Source: Rhodospirillales bacterium
GTDB lineage: Bacteria; Pseudomonadota; Alphaproteobacteria; Rhodospirillales; 2-12-FULL-67-15
Assembly (NCBI GenBank): GCA_016872535.1
Contig: VGZQ01000028.1
Coordinates: 1-35,558 of the forward strand
DNA: 35,558 nt
Direction: 5' to 3'
Shown here piece by piece: positions 6,717-15,530 of this stretch. Every line of letters starts with the position of its first letter. Within the stretch, counting starts at the first letter, position 1. The translations under genes and the position numbers were made by a program. The notes beneath the pieces are model-generated. The model made no database searches, was not told the origin of the DNA, and saw nothing but the letters and a program-made list of their open reading frames with translations.

Positions 6717-7823
6717 ATGATCAAGCGACGTTCATTCATCAAGCACACCGCCACCGCCGCAGTCGCGGCGGCCGGGGCGGCCGCCTTTCCCAAGCCGGCG
6801 CTCAGCCAGGGACGGATGGAATGGCGGATGGTGACCGCCTGGCCGAAGGGCCTGCCCGGCCTCGGCTCCGGCGCCGACCGGCTCGGCCAACGCATCACCG
6901 CCATGTCGGGCGGGCGGCTTTCGATCCGCGTGTTCGCCGCCGGCGAACTGGTGCCCGGCCTGCAGACCTTCGAGGCGGTGCAAAGCGGCACCGCCGAGAT
7001 GGGCCATGACACGCCTGGATTCCATCTCGGCAAAAACCGCGCGTTCGCCTATTTCTTCGGCGCGCCGTTCGGCATGTCCTACTCCGAACACGTCGCGTGG
7101 CTCGATCACGGCGGTGGCCAGGCCCTGTGGGACGAACTCAGCGCGCAATTCGGCATCAAGAGTTTCGCCATCGGCAACATCGGCACGCCGCCTTTCGGCT
7201 GGTTCAAGAAGGAACTGAAGACGGCCGACGATTTCAAGGGCATCAAGATGCGCATGCCCGGCATCGGCACCGAGATGATCCGCCGGCTCGGTGCGGTGCC
7301 GACCCTGATGGCGCCCGGCGACTTGTTCCCGGCATTGCAGGCGGGCACGTTGGACGCGACCGACTTCACCGGCCCGGCCAACGACATGGCGCTCGGATTC
7401 CACCAAGTCTGCAAGTTCGTCTACTGGCCGGGGATCCAGAAGCCGGGCGCGGTTCAGCAGGTCGTCATCAAGAAAGAGAAGTACGACGCGCTGCCGAACG
7501 ACCTCAAGGAAGTCGTCAAGATCGCCTGCCAGGCCGCGCACCAGGACATGCTCGCCGAATACAATTGGATCAACGCCAAGGCGGCGAAGGTCCTGCGCGA
7601 AAGTCACTCCGTCAAGTTCCTGACCTTGCCGAACGATCTTCTGGTCGCGCTCGGCAACACCGCCGGACAGCTCTTGATGGAGGAGCGCGAGAAGCTCGAT
7701 CCCCTCGGCAAGAAGATTTGGGAATCCTACTTCAAGGCGCGCACGGACCTGATGGCGTTGAGCGACAACGCCGATCGCGGGCTCTACAACGCGCGCTTGC
7801 TGAACATCAAATACCCGACCTGA
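6717..7823 (+). CDS. dctP: TRAP transporter solute-binding protein (DctP/TakP type)
   Basis: 368 residues. It begins MIKRRSFIKHTATAAV, a twin-arginine signal (RRSFIK) with a hydrophobic stretch to about residue 30, so export through Tat is expected. The mature part is a DctP-fold binding protein: VTAWPKGLPGLGSGADRL, FAAGELVPGLQTFEAVQSG, then FKGIKMRMPGIG with the conserved carboxylate-binding arginine, and LFPALQAGTLDATDF. The family position resembles the TakP/mannitol-chloroaromatic group that binds 2-oxo acids and related carboxylates. It is followed at 10 bases by dctQ and then dctM. A good GGGAG ribosome site precedes the ATG. The ligand is unknown. Confidence 0.9.
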   Translation: MIKRRSFIKHTATAAVAAAGAAAFPKPALSQGRMEWRMVTAWPKGLPGLGSGADRLGQRITAMSGGRLSIRVFAAGELVPGLQTFEAVQSGTAEMGHDTPGFHLGKNRAFAYFFGAPFGMSYSEHVAWLDHGGGQALWDELSAQFGIKSFAIGNIGTPPFGWFKKELKTADDFKGIKMRMPGIGTEMIRRLGAVPTLMAPGDLFPALQAGTLDATDFTGPANDMALGFHQVCKFVYWPGIQKPGAVQQVVIKKEKYDALPNDLKEVVKIACQAAHQDMLAEYNWINAKAAKVLRESHSVKFLTLPNDLLVALGNTAGQLLMEEREKLDPLGKKIWESYFKARTDLMALSDNADRGLYNARLLNIKYPT

Positions 7824-7833
7824 CCCGGCGCAC

Positions 7834-8388
7834 GTGACTTCGACCGGGATTCTCGCGCGGCTTGCCGCCCGACTCGACGTCTTCACGGCGTGGGTCGGGC
7901 GGATCGTCGCCTATCTGTGCGTGGCGACGGTATTGATCTGCTTCGCCAACGTCTATCTGCGCTACGCGCTCGGCGTCGGATTCGTCTGGTTGCAGGAATC
8001 CTACATCTGGACCCATTGCGCCGCGATCATGTTCGGATCGTCCTACGCGATCCTTCAAGGCGGTTTCGTGCGCGTCGACATGTTCTACAACCGCATGAGC
8101 GCGCGAGGCAAAGCGTGGGTCGATCTGTTCGGCACGATCGCGTTCCTGGCGCCGTTCCTGCTGATGATGATGTTTTCCGGTTGGTCGTTCTTCCTGGCTT
8201 CCTGGAAAATGAACGAGCGCTCGGCCTACGAAAGCGGGCTTTCGGGTGTCTACCTGCTCAAGGGCACGATCCTGATATTCGCGTTTCTGGTCGGCGTGCA
8301 GGCGCTCGCCATCATGCTCCGCTCCGTGCTCACGCTGCTGGACCGCGCGCCGGCCGCCAAGCCGGCCGGGTCGCCCGAGAGGACCTGA
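7834..8388 (+). CDS. dctQ: TRAP transporter small membrane subunit DctQ
   Basis: 184 residues with four hydrophobic segments, as is usual for the small four-helix subunit of TRAP transporters. It starts at a GTG at 7834, ten bases after the dctP stop. Visible family features are LICFANVYLRYALGVGFVWLQE near the first helix, with W-x-E, and the later RVDMFYNRMSARGKAWVDL. It joins DctM in the inner membrane to form the sodium-driven permease. The C-terminus is short and polar (RAPAAKPAGSPERT). The dctM gene begins 12 bases downstream. Confidence 0.87.
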   Translation: MTSTGILARLAARLDVFTAWVGRIVAYLCVATVLICFANVYLRYALGVGFVWLQESYIWTHCAAIMFGSSYAILQGGFVRVDMFYNRMSARGKAWVDLFGTIAFLAPFLLMMMFSGWSFFLASWKMNERSAYESGLSGVYLLKGTILIFAFLVGVQALAIMLRSVLTLLDRAPAAKPAGSPERT

Positions 8389-8400
8389 ACGGGGCCGGCC

Positions 8401-9981
8401 ATGAGCACCATCCTGATCGGCGAAATCCTCTCGGTCGCGATGTTCGTCGGTTTGATCGGCGCACTCATGCTCGGCTATCCGATCGCTTTCACGCTGCCCG
8501 GGGTCGCGCTCGTGTTCGCGTTGATCGGTTGGGCGTTCGGGGCTTTCGACCTCACCTACTTCAACGCGCTGCCGCTGCGCTATTGGGGCATCAACACCAA
8601 CGAAGTGCTGATCGCGGTGCCGCTGTTCATCATCATGGGGGTGATGCTGGAACGATCGCGCCTCGCGGAAAACCTGCTCACCACCATGGGCGAGCTGTTC
8701 GGCGAACTGCGCGGCGGACTCGGCATTTCGACCATTATCGTCGCCACCTTGCTCGCCGCCTCGACCGGGATCGTCGGCGCGACCGTGGTCACCATGGGTC
8801 TGATCAGCCTGCCCGCGATGCTCAAGGCGGGTTACGACAAGCGCCTCTCCACCGGCCTGATCTGCGCCTCGGGCACGCTCTGCCAGATCGTTCCGCCGTC
8901 CACCATCCTCGTGTTCCTCGCCGTCATCCTGCAAAGCGCCCACAGCCAGGCGCAGATGGCCAAGGGCAACTTCAACCCGACCACGCTCTCGGTCGGCGAT
9001 CTGTTCGCCGGGGCGTTTTTTCCCGGCTTGGCACTGGCCGGGCTTTATATCGTCTGGGTCGCGCTCAATGCCCTCTTCCGACCGGCGAGCGCGCCCGCCC
9101 TCAAGCTTACGGCCGAGGAAAAGCGCGGGCTCGGCGGCCGGGTGGTGGTGGCGCTGCTGCCGCCTTTGATGCTGATCGCGGCGGTGCTGGGTTCGATCAT
9201 CGCCGGGGTCGCGACCCCGACCGAGGCGGCATCCGTCGGCGCGATCGGCGCGGTTCTGCTCACCCTGGTCAAGATTCTCTCCGAGCATTTCGCCAAGCGT
9301 CTAGCGGCCGAAGCGGTGCAGCACGGCCTATTCTGGTTCTGGGTCGCGTTCTTCGCCTTGACCATCGGCCTTGCCCTGTTCGCCGGCGCGTTCGGGGTTT
9401 TGACGCTCGCCGTCGTCGGTCTGACCGGCGGCATCGCGGCCGCGACCGTCATCCCCGAAGTTCGCCGCCAGTTCTACAACATCCTCGACGAAGTCAGCCG
9501 TTCGAGTCTGGTCATGACCGCGATGGTGTTCGTGATCTTCATGGGCGCGAGCGTGTTTTCGGTCGTCTTCACCCGTCTCGGCGGCGAAACCCTGGTCCAC
9601 CAGTTTCTCGCCGCCATGCCCGGCGGCGTTCACGGCGCGCTGTTCATCGTCATGCTGGTGATGTTCGTGCTCGGCTGCTTTCTCGATCCGTTCGAGATCA
9701 TCTTCGTCGTGGTGCCGATCGTCGCGCCGGTCCTGCTCAAGATGGATGTCGATCCGATCTGGTTCGCGGTTCTGATCGGGATCAATCTTCAGACCAGCTA
9801 TCTCACCCCGCCGTTCGGTTTTTCATTGTTCTTCCTGCGCGGCGTCGCGCCGCCCGTAGTCACCACCGGCGACATCTATCGCGGCATCGCGCCCTACGTC
9901 GCGATTCAGGCGATCGCGCTCGGCATCGTCTGGATTTATCCGCCGCTCGCGCTCTGGCTGCCGAAAGCGATCTACGGCTGA
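8401..9981 (+). CDS. dctM: TRAP transporter large permease DctM
   Basis: 526 residues with about 12-14 hydrophobic segments. It is the transport subunit of the ion-coupled TRAP system. Recognisable stretches are MLGYPIAFTLPGVALVFALIG, VPLFIIMGVMLERSRLAENL, GGLGISTIIVATLLAASTG and TYLTPPFGFSLFF-type sequence (SYLTPPFGFSLFFLRG) near the C-terminus. The length is larger than the ~430-residue minimal DctM because of a central insertion at about residues 290-370, as in the large TRAP subclass. It is the last gene of the operon. Its final 40 bases (9942-9981) are repeated exactly at 17351-17390. Confidence 0.92.
   Translation: MSTILIGEILSVAMFVGLIGALMLGYPIAFTLPGVALVFALIGWAFGAFDLTYFNALPLRYWGINTNEVLIAVPLFIIMGVMLERSRLAENLLTTMGELFGELRGGLGISTIIVATLLAASTGIVGATVVTMGLISLPAMLKAGYDKRLSTGLICASGTLCQIVPPSTILVFLAVILQSAHSQAQMAKGNFNPTTLSVGDLFAGAFFPGLALAGLYIVWVALNALFRPASAPALKLTAEEKRGLGGRVVVALLPPLMLIAAVLGSIIAGVATPTEAASVGAIGAVLLTLVKILSEHFAKRLAAEAVQHGLFWFWVAFFALTIGLALFAGAFGVLTLAVVGLTGGIAAATVIPEVRRQFYNILDEVSRSSLVMTAMVFVIFMGASVFSVVFTRLGGETLVHQFLAAMPGGVHGALFIVMLVMFVLGCFLDPFEIIFVVVPIVAPVLLKMDVDPIWFAVLIGINLQTSYLTPPFGFSLFFLRGVAPPVVTTGDIYRGIAPYVAIQAIALGIVWIYPPLALWLPKAIYG
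9942..9981. repeat. 40-bp direct repeat, left copy (3' end of dctM)
   Basis: The last 40 bases of dctM, from gccgctcgcgctctggctg to the stop tga, are identical to 17351-17390. The bases on either side differ: c versus g before, g versus c after. This exact match bounds the catabolic island. Confidence 0.97.
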
Positions 9982-10093
9982 GCAAACGGGTCGCGCTCAG
10001 TCCGGGACCGATGGAGCGGCGGGGCGCGCGCGCAACCGCAAGGCTCGCCGGCCGCGGGGCAGGGGCGGCGGTAAACGATCCCCGCAACCGGCG

Positions 10094-11182
10094 TCAATGC
10101 ATACGGTCGATAAGAGTTACGCCAAGGCCCGGCCCCTCCGGCACCTTGATGGTCATCGCCTGGTGGTCCCACACGTCCTCGACGATGTCGCGGCGATGCA
10201 GCAGGACGCCGGCGAACAGATCGCTGGCGTAGCGGATGTGGCTGGTCGACGCCGCCAGGTGGGCCCCGGCGGCGATTCCGGGCCCGAGTTCCATGTTGCT
10301 GCCGACGATGACCGTGAGGTTCGCGGCCTTGGCCACCGCCGCCACCTTGCGCGCCTTGTGGATGCCGCCGACCTTGCCGAGCTTGATGTTGATGATGTCG
10401 GCGGCATCGGCGTCGATGATGCGATGCACGTCCTCGAGGCTCATCGCCGATTCGTCGGCGAGGATCGGTACCGGCAGCGCGTGACGCAGCCGCGCCATGC
10501 CGGCGATGTCGGCGCTTCGGCAAGGCTGCTCGATCATCTCGAGGTCGTATTCCACGAGCTTACTCAAGAAGCGGATGCCGTGGTCGACGGTATAGGCGGT
10601 GTTGGCGTCGATTCGTATCGCGGGCTCCGGCCCAAGCCCGGCACGCAAAAGACGGACCTTCTCATGGTCGTCGCGGTCATTGTGGCCGATCTTGACCTTG
10701 AACACGCGGTAGCCTTCCTGGAAGCGCGCCAAGCCTTCGGCCACTGTCTCCCGTACACCCTTGATGCCGATGACCCAGGTGCAGTCGATACGCACGCGCA
10801 CCTTGCCGCCGATCAATCGATAGACCGGCATGTCGAGCGATTTGCCCATGACGTCGTGGCAGGCGAAGTCGATCGCCGCCTTGGCCGAGCTGATACCGGC
10901 CAACTCGGCGTCCATCGCCTCGACGATCGCCTCGATGTCGAAGGGATCATGGCCGACGAGGGTTGGCGCCAAGTAGTTGATGGCGGACAGTATGATATCT
11001 CCGGTTTCGCCCATGAAGGCCGGAATCGTCGAAACGGAACCGACGCCGGTGACGCCACCGTCGGTTTCGACGAAGGCCAGAATGTGCTCGCATTCTTCCA
11101 TCGTCTGGGTGGCGATGGCGAACGGTTCGATCAGCGGCACGCGGACGATGCGTCCGCCGACGCGCGTGATCCTCGGGCTCAT
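10094..11182 (-). CDS. Enolase-superfamily epimerase/racemase (MLE subgroup)
   Basis: 362 residues. The N-terminal capping domain is followed by a (beta/alpha)7-beta barrel. The catalytic set of the muconate-lactonising-enzyme subgroup is complete: K162-x-K164 (FKVKIG), metal ligands D192 (RIDAN), E218 (IEQP) and D243 (LADES), and K267 on the opposite face (NIKLGK). Enzymes with both lysines usually do 1,1-proton transfer, for example dipeptide, N-succinyl-amino acid or proline-betaine/hydroxyproline-betaine epimerases, or cycloisomerisation. Here the neighbours are methyl-group and dioxygenase genes rather than catechol genes, so a betaine or N-methyl amino acid epimerase is favoured. It is nine bases downstream of the PhyH gene, in one operon. 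Confidence 0.85.
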   Translation of the reverse strand: MSPRITRVGGRIVRVPLIEPFAIATQTMEECEHILAFVETDGGVTGVGSVSTIPAFMGETGDIILSAINYLAPTLVGHDPFDIEAIVEAMDAELAGISSAKAAIDFACHDVMGKSLDMPVYRLIGGKVRVRIDCTWVIGIKGVRETVAEGLARFQEGYRVFKVKIGHNDRDDHEKVRLLRAGLGPEPAIRIDANTAYTVDHGIRFLSKLVEYDLEMIEQPCRSADIAGMARLRHALPVPILADESAMSLEDVHRIIDADAADIINIKLGKVGGIHKARKVAAVAKAANLTVIVGSNMELGPGIAAGAHLAASTSHIRYASDLFAGVLLHRRDIVEDVWDHQAMTIKVPEGPGLGVTLIDRMH

Positions 11183-11191
11183 GCTTGCCGT

Positions 11192-12010
11192 CTACGCCGC
11201 CCGCGTCCAGACGCGCGGCCACAGGTCCGAATCCAGAGGACCGCCGGCGGGAATGTTCGGCTCCCATAGCATCGGTTGAATGTTGGGGCGCGGATAGTAG
11301 ACCGCGTCGTCGCCGGCCCAGCGCGTGATGTAGGCGCGCCGGCGCCGGTCCGGGCGCGTGTTGCCGGGCGCGCCGTGTACGGTGAGCGCGTGATGCACGG
11401 TGCAATCGCCGGGCTTGAGTTCGTATTGGGCGAACTGAAGTTCGCTCCGCATGTTCTCGATGTCCGGCACCGGCGGAAGGTCTTCCGTGTAACGGCCATC
11501 GCCGAGAAAAGCCTCGGCCTTGAAACGCTTGTTCCATCTATGCGAGCCTTTCACGTACTCGACCGCGCCGGTTTCCTTGGTCACGTCGTCGAGCGCGAGC
11601 CAGAGCGTGCATACCTGCGAACCGTTCACCGGCCAATAGGTCAGGTCGTGGTGCCACATCGTGCGTTCGCGCGTCTTTGGTTCCTTGATCAGAAACTGGT
11701 CGAAAAAAATATTGATCTTCTTCGAACGCATGATGGTGCCGACGATCTCGGCCGCCGGGGAGCCGAAGATGAAGTCCTTGAAGCCGTCGTGGCGCGGCCA
11801 CAGGAAGGTGTTGTTGTAGAAGCGCCCGCTGTCGCCCTTCTTGGCCAGTTCCTGCTGCATCTTGCCGGGCGTGCTCATGTCCCAATCGGCGAGTTCGCGC
11901 AGGCGCTCGATCCAGTCCCGGTCGAACATGTCTTTCAAGAAGATCACGCCGTCGCGATGATAGGCTTCGATCTCTTCCTCGGTGATCGGTCGTGCAAGTG
12001 TGCGATTCAT
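11192..12010 (-). CDS. PhyH-family Fe(II)/2-oxoglutarate dioxygenase
   Basis: 272 residues from the ATG at 12010, which has a GGAGG site; the frame is open upstream but non-conserved. The fold is a double-stranded beta-helix. Iron ligands fit H120-x-D122 (MWHHDLTYW) and H212 in TVHGAPGN, with arginines near 222-225 for 2-oxoglutarate. EAYHRDGVIFL near the N-terminus is the usual phytanoyl-dioxygenase opening. Members hydroxylate amino acids, ectoine, phosphonates or N-methyl groups, so the substrate is open. The adjacent epimerase and corrinoid methyltransferase suggest a shared amine substrate. Cytoplasmic, no signal peptide. Confidence 0.85.
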   Translation of the reverse strand: MNRTLARPITEEEIEAYHRDGVIFLKDMFDRDWIERLRELADWDMSTPGKMQQELAKKGDSGRFYNNTFLWPRHDGFKDFIFGSPAAEIVGTIMRSKKINIFFDQFLIKEPKTRERTMWHHDLTYWPVNGSQVCTLWLALDDVTKETGAVEYVKGSHRWNKRFKAEAFLGDGRYTEDLPPVPDIENMRSELQFAQYELKPGDCTVHHALTVHGAPGNTRPDRRRRAYITRWAGDDAVYYPRPNIQPMLWEPNIPAGGPLDSDLWPRVWTRAA

Positions 12011-12092
12011 TCTTTTTCTCCCTCCTAAGATAATAAGATAAGAAGCGAGGGCCGCGCGATTCTCGGCGCGGCCCCACGCTTTCACATACCGT

Positions 12093-13583
12093 CTACTCGG
12101 CGGCGGCCGACGCCCCCTTCGGCTTGCCGTAGTAGAGATCCAGGGTTGACTTGTCCGACGGCTTGGTAAGCTTGCTGACCACGTACAGCAGGACGAACGA
12201 GGCTCCTACCCCCCACAGGTAGGACATGATCTTGAGCGGATTCTTGTAGTAGATGTCGAGCAGGATGTAGGTCAGAAAACCGCCGAAGATCGAGGCGATT
12301 GCCCCCCAGGTCGTGGCCCAGCGCCAATAGAGAGCAGCAATGATCGGCACCGCGAACGCAGCGACCACGCCGCCGCCGAAATAGATCACGAGATTGGCAA
12401 TCAGTTTTGGGGGCTGAAACGCGAGGACGAGCACCAGAATGCCGATGCCACCCGCGACAGCATACGCCAACCGCATCAGAAATACGTCGCTCGCTTTCGG
12501 ATTGATGTAGCGCTGATAGATGTCCCGCACGATGGTGCCGCTCATCTCCAAGAGGAGCGAGTCGACCGTCGACATCACCGCCGCAAACGGCGCGGCAAGG
12601 GCGATGCCGACGAACCATATCGGCAACGTGGCCATGTAGATGTTCGGAATGGCGACGTCGGGCGCGATCCCCGGGAATATGGTTCGGGTGCCGGCGCCCA
12701 TGTAGAACATGGGCACGTAGAAAATCAGCGCCATGATGCTGCCGATGATCAGGCCTTGATGGATAGTCTTCGAGTTCTTCGCCGCTAGAAACCGGACCGC
12801 CGTGGCCGGGTTGGCGACCGCCAGCCAGACCCAGAGAATCCAGAAGGAGATCAACATGCTGGGCGGCAGCCATTCTTTCGGTCCCGGACCGAACACAAGA
12901 CCGGGATCCTCCGTAAGCAGCTTCGTGGTGATTTTCTCGAAGCCGCCGCCGAAGACGACAAACGCGGGAAACACCATCAGCAGGCCCAATAACATGAAGG
13001 CGCCCTGGACGAAGTCGGTCCACGCGACGGCGCGGAATCCGCCAATCACGACGGTAACGGCGACGACGCCGCCGAACAGCAAGACACCAACGTAGTAGGG
13101 GACGCCCGACACCGTTTGAAGGATGCGGGCCGCGCCGGCGAATTGACCTATCATGAACGCGATGAAGAATATGATGATCGCGATGGCGGCGCCGAACGAG
13201 ACCAGCGGGTGGTCGAACCGTCTGCGCAGAACTTCGGTGAATGTCAGGGCGCCGGTCCGATGTCCGATGACCGCCATGCGCTTGCCGATCAGCGCAAAGG
13301 TCAGATAGGCCATGGTGATCTGGTTGATGCCCGTCATCACGACGGTCAGCCCGTTTCGATAAGCCAGGCCCGGATAGCCGATGAACGTGCCGGCGGAGGC
13401 GAACGTGGCCATGAACGTGAATGCCAGGATCAAGGGTCCGACGGAGCGGCCAGCGACGAAGAATTCATCCATGAACGAGCCGCCGCGCGCCACCGATTCC
13501 GCCATTGCCTTGCGCGCCCAGATAGCCACGCCAACCGTGATCACCATGTAGATGGCGAACGGCAGAACGATTTCCAGTTTCAT
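12093..13583 (-). CDS. Sodium:solute symporter (SSS family, PanF-like)
   Basis: 496 residues with about 13 hydrophobic segments, the SSS pattern. Visible signatures include DEFFVAGRSVGPLILAFTF, TFASAGTFIGYPGLAYRNG, GGFRAVAWTDFVQG and APFAAVMSTVDSLLLEMSGT. SSS members of this branch carry pantothenate, amino acids, betaines or monocarboxylates. The gene overlaps an upstream DUF997 gene by four bases, an arrangement known from yhdT-panF. Its position in the island makes it the likely importer of the compound processed by the epimerase and methyltransferase. Pantothenate is possible from similarity but does not suit the context. A GGAGG site precedes its ATG. Confidence 0.87.
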   Translation of the reverse strand: MKLEIVLPFAIYMVITVGVAIWARKAMAESVARGGSFMDEFFVAGRSVGPLILAFTFMATFASAGTFIGYPGLAYRNGLTVVMTGINQITMAYLTFALIGKRMAVIGHRTGALTFTEVLRRRFDHPLVSFGAAIAIIIFFIAFMIGQFAGAARILQTVSGVPYYVGVLLFGGVVAVTVVIGGFRAVAWTDFVQGAFMLLGLLMVFPAFVVFGGGFEKITTKLLTEDPGLVFGPGPKEWLPPSMLISFWILWVWLAVANPATAVRFLAAKNSKTIHQGLIIGSIMALIFYVPMFYMGAGTRTIFPGIAPDVAIPNIYMATLPIWFVGIALAAPFAAVMSTVDSLLLEMSGTIVRDIYQRYINPKASDVFLMRLAYAVAGGIGILVLVLAFQPPKLIANLVIYFGGGVVAAFAVPIIAALYWRWATTWGAIASIFGGFLTYILLDIYYKNPLKIMSYLWGVGASFVLLYVVSKLTKPSDKSTLDLYYGKPKGASAAAE

Positions 13584-13858
13584 TTGAATTCGACCTCCTG
13601 GAAGTGGCGCCGCACGATGTAGACGAGGGCGACAAAGAAGACGATGGCGGGAATGACGCCACCGAACAGGTACCAGCTCGGTAATCCCAGGGGATAGCCG
13701 AAGGGGTCGGTCGTCCGGTTGTAGCCAATCAGCAGGAACGTACCGATCATCACCGTCGATTGGACGACCCAGAAGATTAGGATGAATTTTGCTTCGCGCA
13801 CACAGACGAGGAAACCGGGATCGATGTCCTTGTCTCGCTCGGATGGATTTTCTGCCAC
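13580..13858 (-). CDS. DUF997 (YhdT-like) small membrane protein
   Basis: 92 residues with two hydrophobic helices: FILIFWVVQSTVMIGTFLLIG and GGVIPAIVFFVALVYIV. It starts at a GTG at 13858 behind an AGGAGG site; no ATG fits. DUF997 proteins are found next to SSS symporters and are thought to be accessory subunits. The 3' end overlaps the symporter start (ATGA), which supports a two-subunit transporter. Function beyond that is not known. Confidence 0.75.
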   Translation of the reverse strand: MAENPSERDKDIDPGFLVCVREAKFILIFWVVQSTVMIGTFLLIGYNRTTDPFGYPLGLPSWYLFGGVIPAIVFFVALVYIVRRHFQEVEFK

Positions 13859-14044
13859 GATGGCCTCCTAGATATTGTGATCCGCCAGCAACGCCGGGGT
13901 TTGCGCCCGCCGGCGCGGGGGTAAGCTGCCGTTCGGTTCGACGAAGTCTCCGTCAGAGAGACGCCTTTCTTTTCGAGGCGCTGAGTATAATTGTATTTAT
14001 TTGTATCGTGCACAACGCGATGCGGGTTTTTCCGTTCCGCACCG
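13859..14044. promoter_or_regulatory. Intergenic gap in the island, possible promoter for the transporter genes
   Basis: This 186-bp gap breaks the otherwise compact operon. It contains two short inverted repeats (gtctc/gagac near 13950 and cgcct/aggcg near 13966-13984) and an AT-rich stretch at 13985-14012 with a minus-strand TATACT. These could be a terminator after the methyltransferase gene and a promoter for the DUF997-symporter-dioxygenase-epimerase genes, but no clear -35 box is visible. Confidence 0.3.
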
Positions 14045-15508
14045 TCACTGAAGTTCCGTGACCGGCAGCCGGTCCATGCCGTGCTTTTTGGCGTACGCGG
14101 CGATGACTCGGATCGCCTCCGTGATACGATCGGCGTTGGTGGAACGGGGTTTGTACTCGGCGAGGATCGCGTCCATTCGAACCCGCGCCCGCGCGTAGGC
14201 ATCCATGCCGTTCGATTCCTCGAATTCGCGGCGGGTGCCGCGGTCGACGATTTCCGACGGCAGGTGCGCCTCGGTGCGAAACCACTTGAGCGTATGCGGC
14301 GCCGACATGAAGCCCTGGGTCGTCGTGCCGCGCTCGAGAATGACGTCCAGCGCAAGCGCCTCCTCCGAGACGTCGATGCCGCGTACCATGCGCTTGGCCA
14401 TGCCGCATATCTCGTTGTCGAGAAGCAGCTTCTCCGGGCTCATGACGTTGGCGTACTCGACGTTGCCGGAGCCGCGGATCATGTTGATGCCGGCCAGCGC
14501 CATCAAGGTGAGCGCGCTGCCCGATTCCTGGCCGGCCTGGTAATCGACCCGCTTGGAATCGGCGCGGCCGGTGTTGGTGGCGCACGGTAGTTTGAGCCGC
14601 TTGGCGATCTGGCCGATGCTCGCACCCATCATCACCGCCTCGGGCGAGGCCTGGCAGGCGGTGCCCTTGCGCATGTCCATGATCGACGGGCCGCCACCGA
14701 AGAGCAGCCCGTGACCGGGCCGGAAGCATTGACTGACGACAAGCGAGCCAAGATTCTCGGCCGTGTGCTGGACGAGAGTGCCCGCGAGCGTCACCGGCGA
14801 CGAGCCGCCGGCGAGCGGGATGGGAATCAGCATCGTCGGCAGGTTGTGCTCGGCGCAGTACGCCAGATTGACCGCGACGATCTCGGTGAGCCCGAGCGGC
14901 GAGGAAGGATTGAGACCGATCACGGCGATCGGCCGTCTTTCGAGCGCCTCCCGGCCTCCCGCCACCGCGGACAGCAACTCGTGGGTTACGGCGATATCAT
15001 CGGTGCTAAGCGCGCTGGTGAACAGTGGCTTGGGCGAGAACAACATGCATAGAAAGCTTCGATACGCGGCGGCCACCGGCTTCGCGACATCGTTCACGAC
15101 CAGCGAGCCGCTGACAAAATCGATGTAATTGCAGCGATTGCCAACTTTGATCAGATCAACCATGTCCTTCGTCATCGCCTGACGGCAACCGCGCACGCGG
15201 GTATCGTAGACGTAAGACACCGACGAATCGGGAAGGTAGTGGACGTTGTCGCCGGTCAGCCGTAGCGGTTCGCGGTCGTCCTGGCCGTAGACGGTGATTG
15301 CCGCTGGCGTCGTCTTCAGGCAGCGCTCCACGAGGCTTCGCCGCATCATCACGCGGCCGTCGGCGACGGTGGCGCCATCGTGGTCGCCGACGCGTTTCAG
15401 CGCGCGTTCGTCGCCGACATGGATTCCGACCTTGTCGAGGACAGCGAAGGCGGCGTCGATAATGCGATCGATCTCGGCATCCTTAAGAAAGGCGAGTCGC
15501 TTCACCAT
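14045..15508 (-). CDS. MttB-family (trimethylamine methyltransferase-like) corrinoid methyltransferase, non-pyrrolysine
   Basis: 487 residues from the ATG at 15508, behind a GGAGG site; the frame is open to 15646 but that part overlaps the corrinoid gene and is not family-like. The protein is a TIM-barrel of the MttB superfamily, which moves a methyl group from quaternary or tertiary amines to a Co(I) corrinoid protein. Stretches supporting this are IDRIIDAAFAVLDKVGIHVG, GDNVHYLPDSSVSYVYD, HGLLFGGGPSIMDMRKG and ALMALAGINMIRGSGNVEYA-like sequence. No in-frame TAG occurs, so it belongs to the non-pyrrolysine group, whose characterised members use glycine betaine, proline betaine or carnitine rather than trimethylamine. 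The corrinoid protein gene lies immediately upstream. Confidence 0.88.
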   Translation of the reverse strand: MVKRLAFLKDAEIDRIIDAAFAVLDKVGIHVGDERALKRVGDHDGATVADGRVMMRRSLVERCLKTTPAAITVYGQDDREPLRLTGDNVHYLPDSSVSYVYDTRVRGCRQAMTKDMVDLIKVGNRCNYIDFVSGSLVVNDVAKPVAAAYRSFLCMLFSPKPLFTSALSTDDIAVTHELLSAVAGGREALERRPIAVIGLNPSSPLGLTEIVAVNLAYCAEHNLPTMLIPIPLAGGSSPVTLAGTLVQHTAENLGSLVVSQCFRPGHGLLFGGGPSIMDMRKGTACQASPEAVMMGASIGQIAKRLKLPCATNTGRADSKRVDYQAGQESGSALTLMALAGINMIRGSGNVEYANVMSPEKLLLDNEICGMAKRMVRGIDVSEEALALDVILERGTTTQGFMSAPHTLKWFRTEAHLPSEIVDRGTRREFEESNGMDAYARARVRMDAILAEYKPRSTNADRITEAIRVIAAYAKKHGMDRLPVTELQ

Positions 15509-15530
15509 GCGGCGTCCTCCGGACAACGTC

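Noticed and set aside
7890-10232. 780-codon plus-strand frame across dctQ and dctM
   Set aside because: Out of frame with the well-supported TRAP subunits; arginine- and histidine-rich translation typical of a shifted frame.
10094-11182. Classical muconate cycloisomerase of the catechol pathway
   Set aside because: No catechol dioxygenase, muconolactone isomerase or similar gene lies nearby; the neighbours are methyltransferase and symporter genes.
14045-15508. Pyrrolysine-encoding mttB
   Set aside because: The reading frame has no in-frame amber codon, so it is a non-pyrrolysine homologue.
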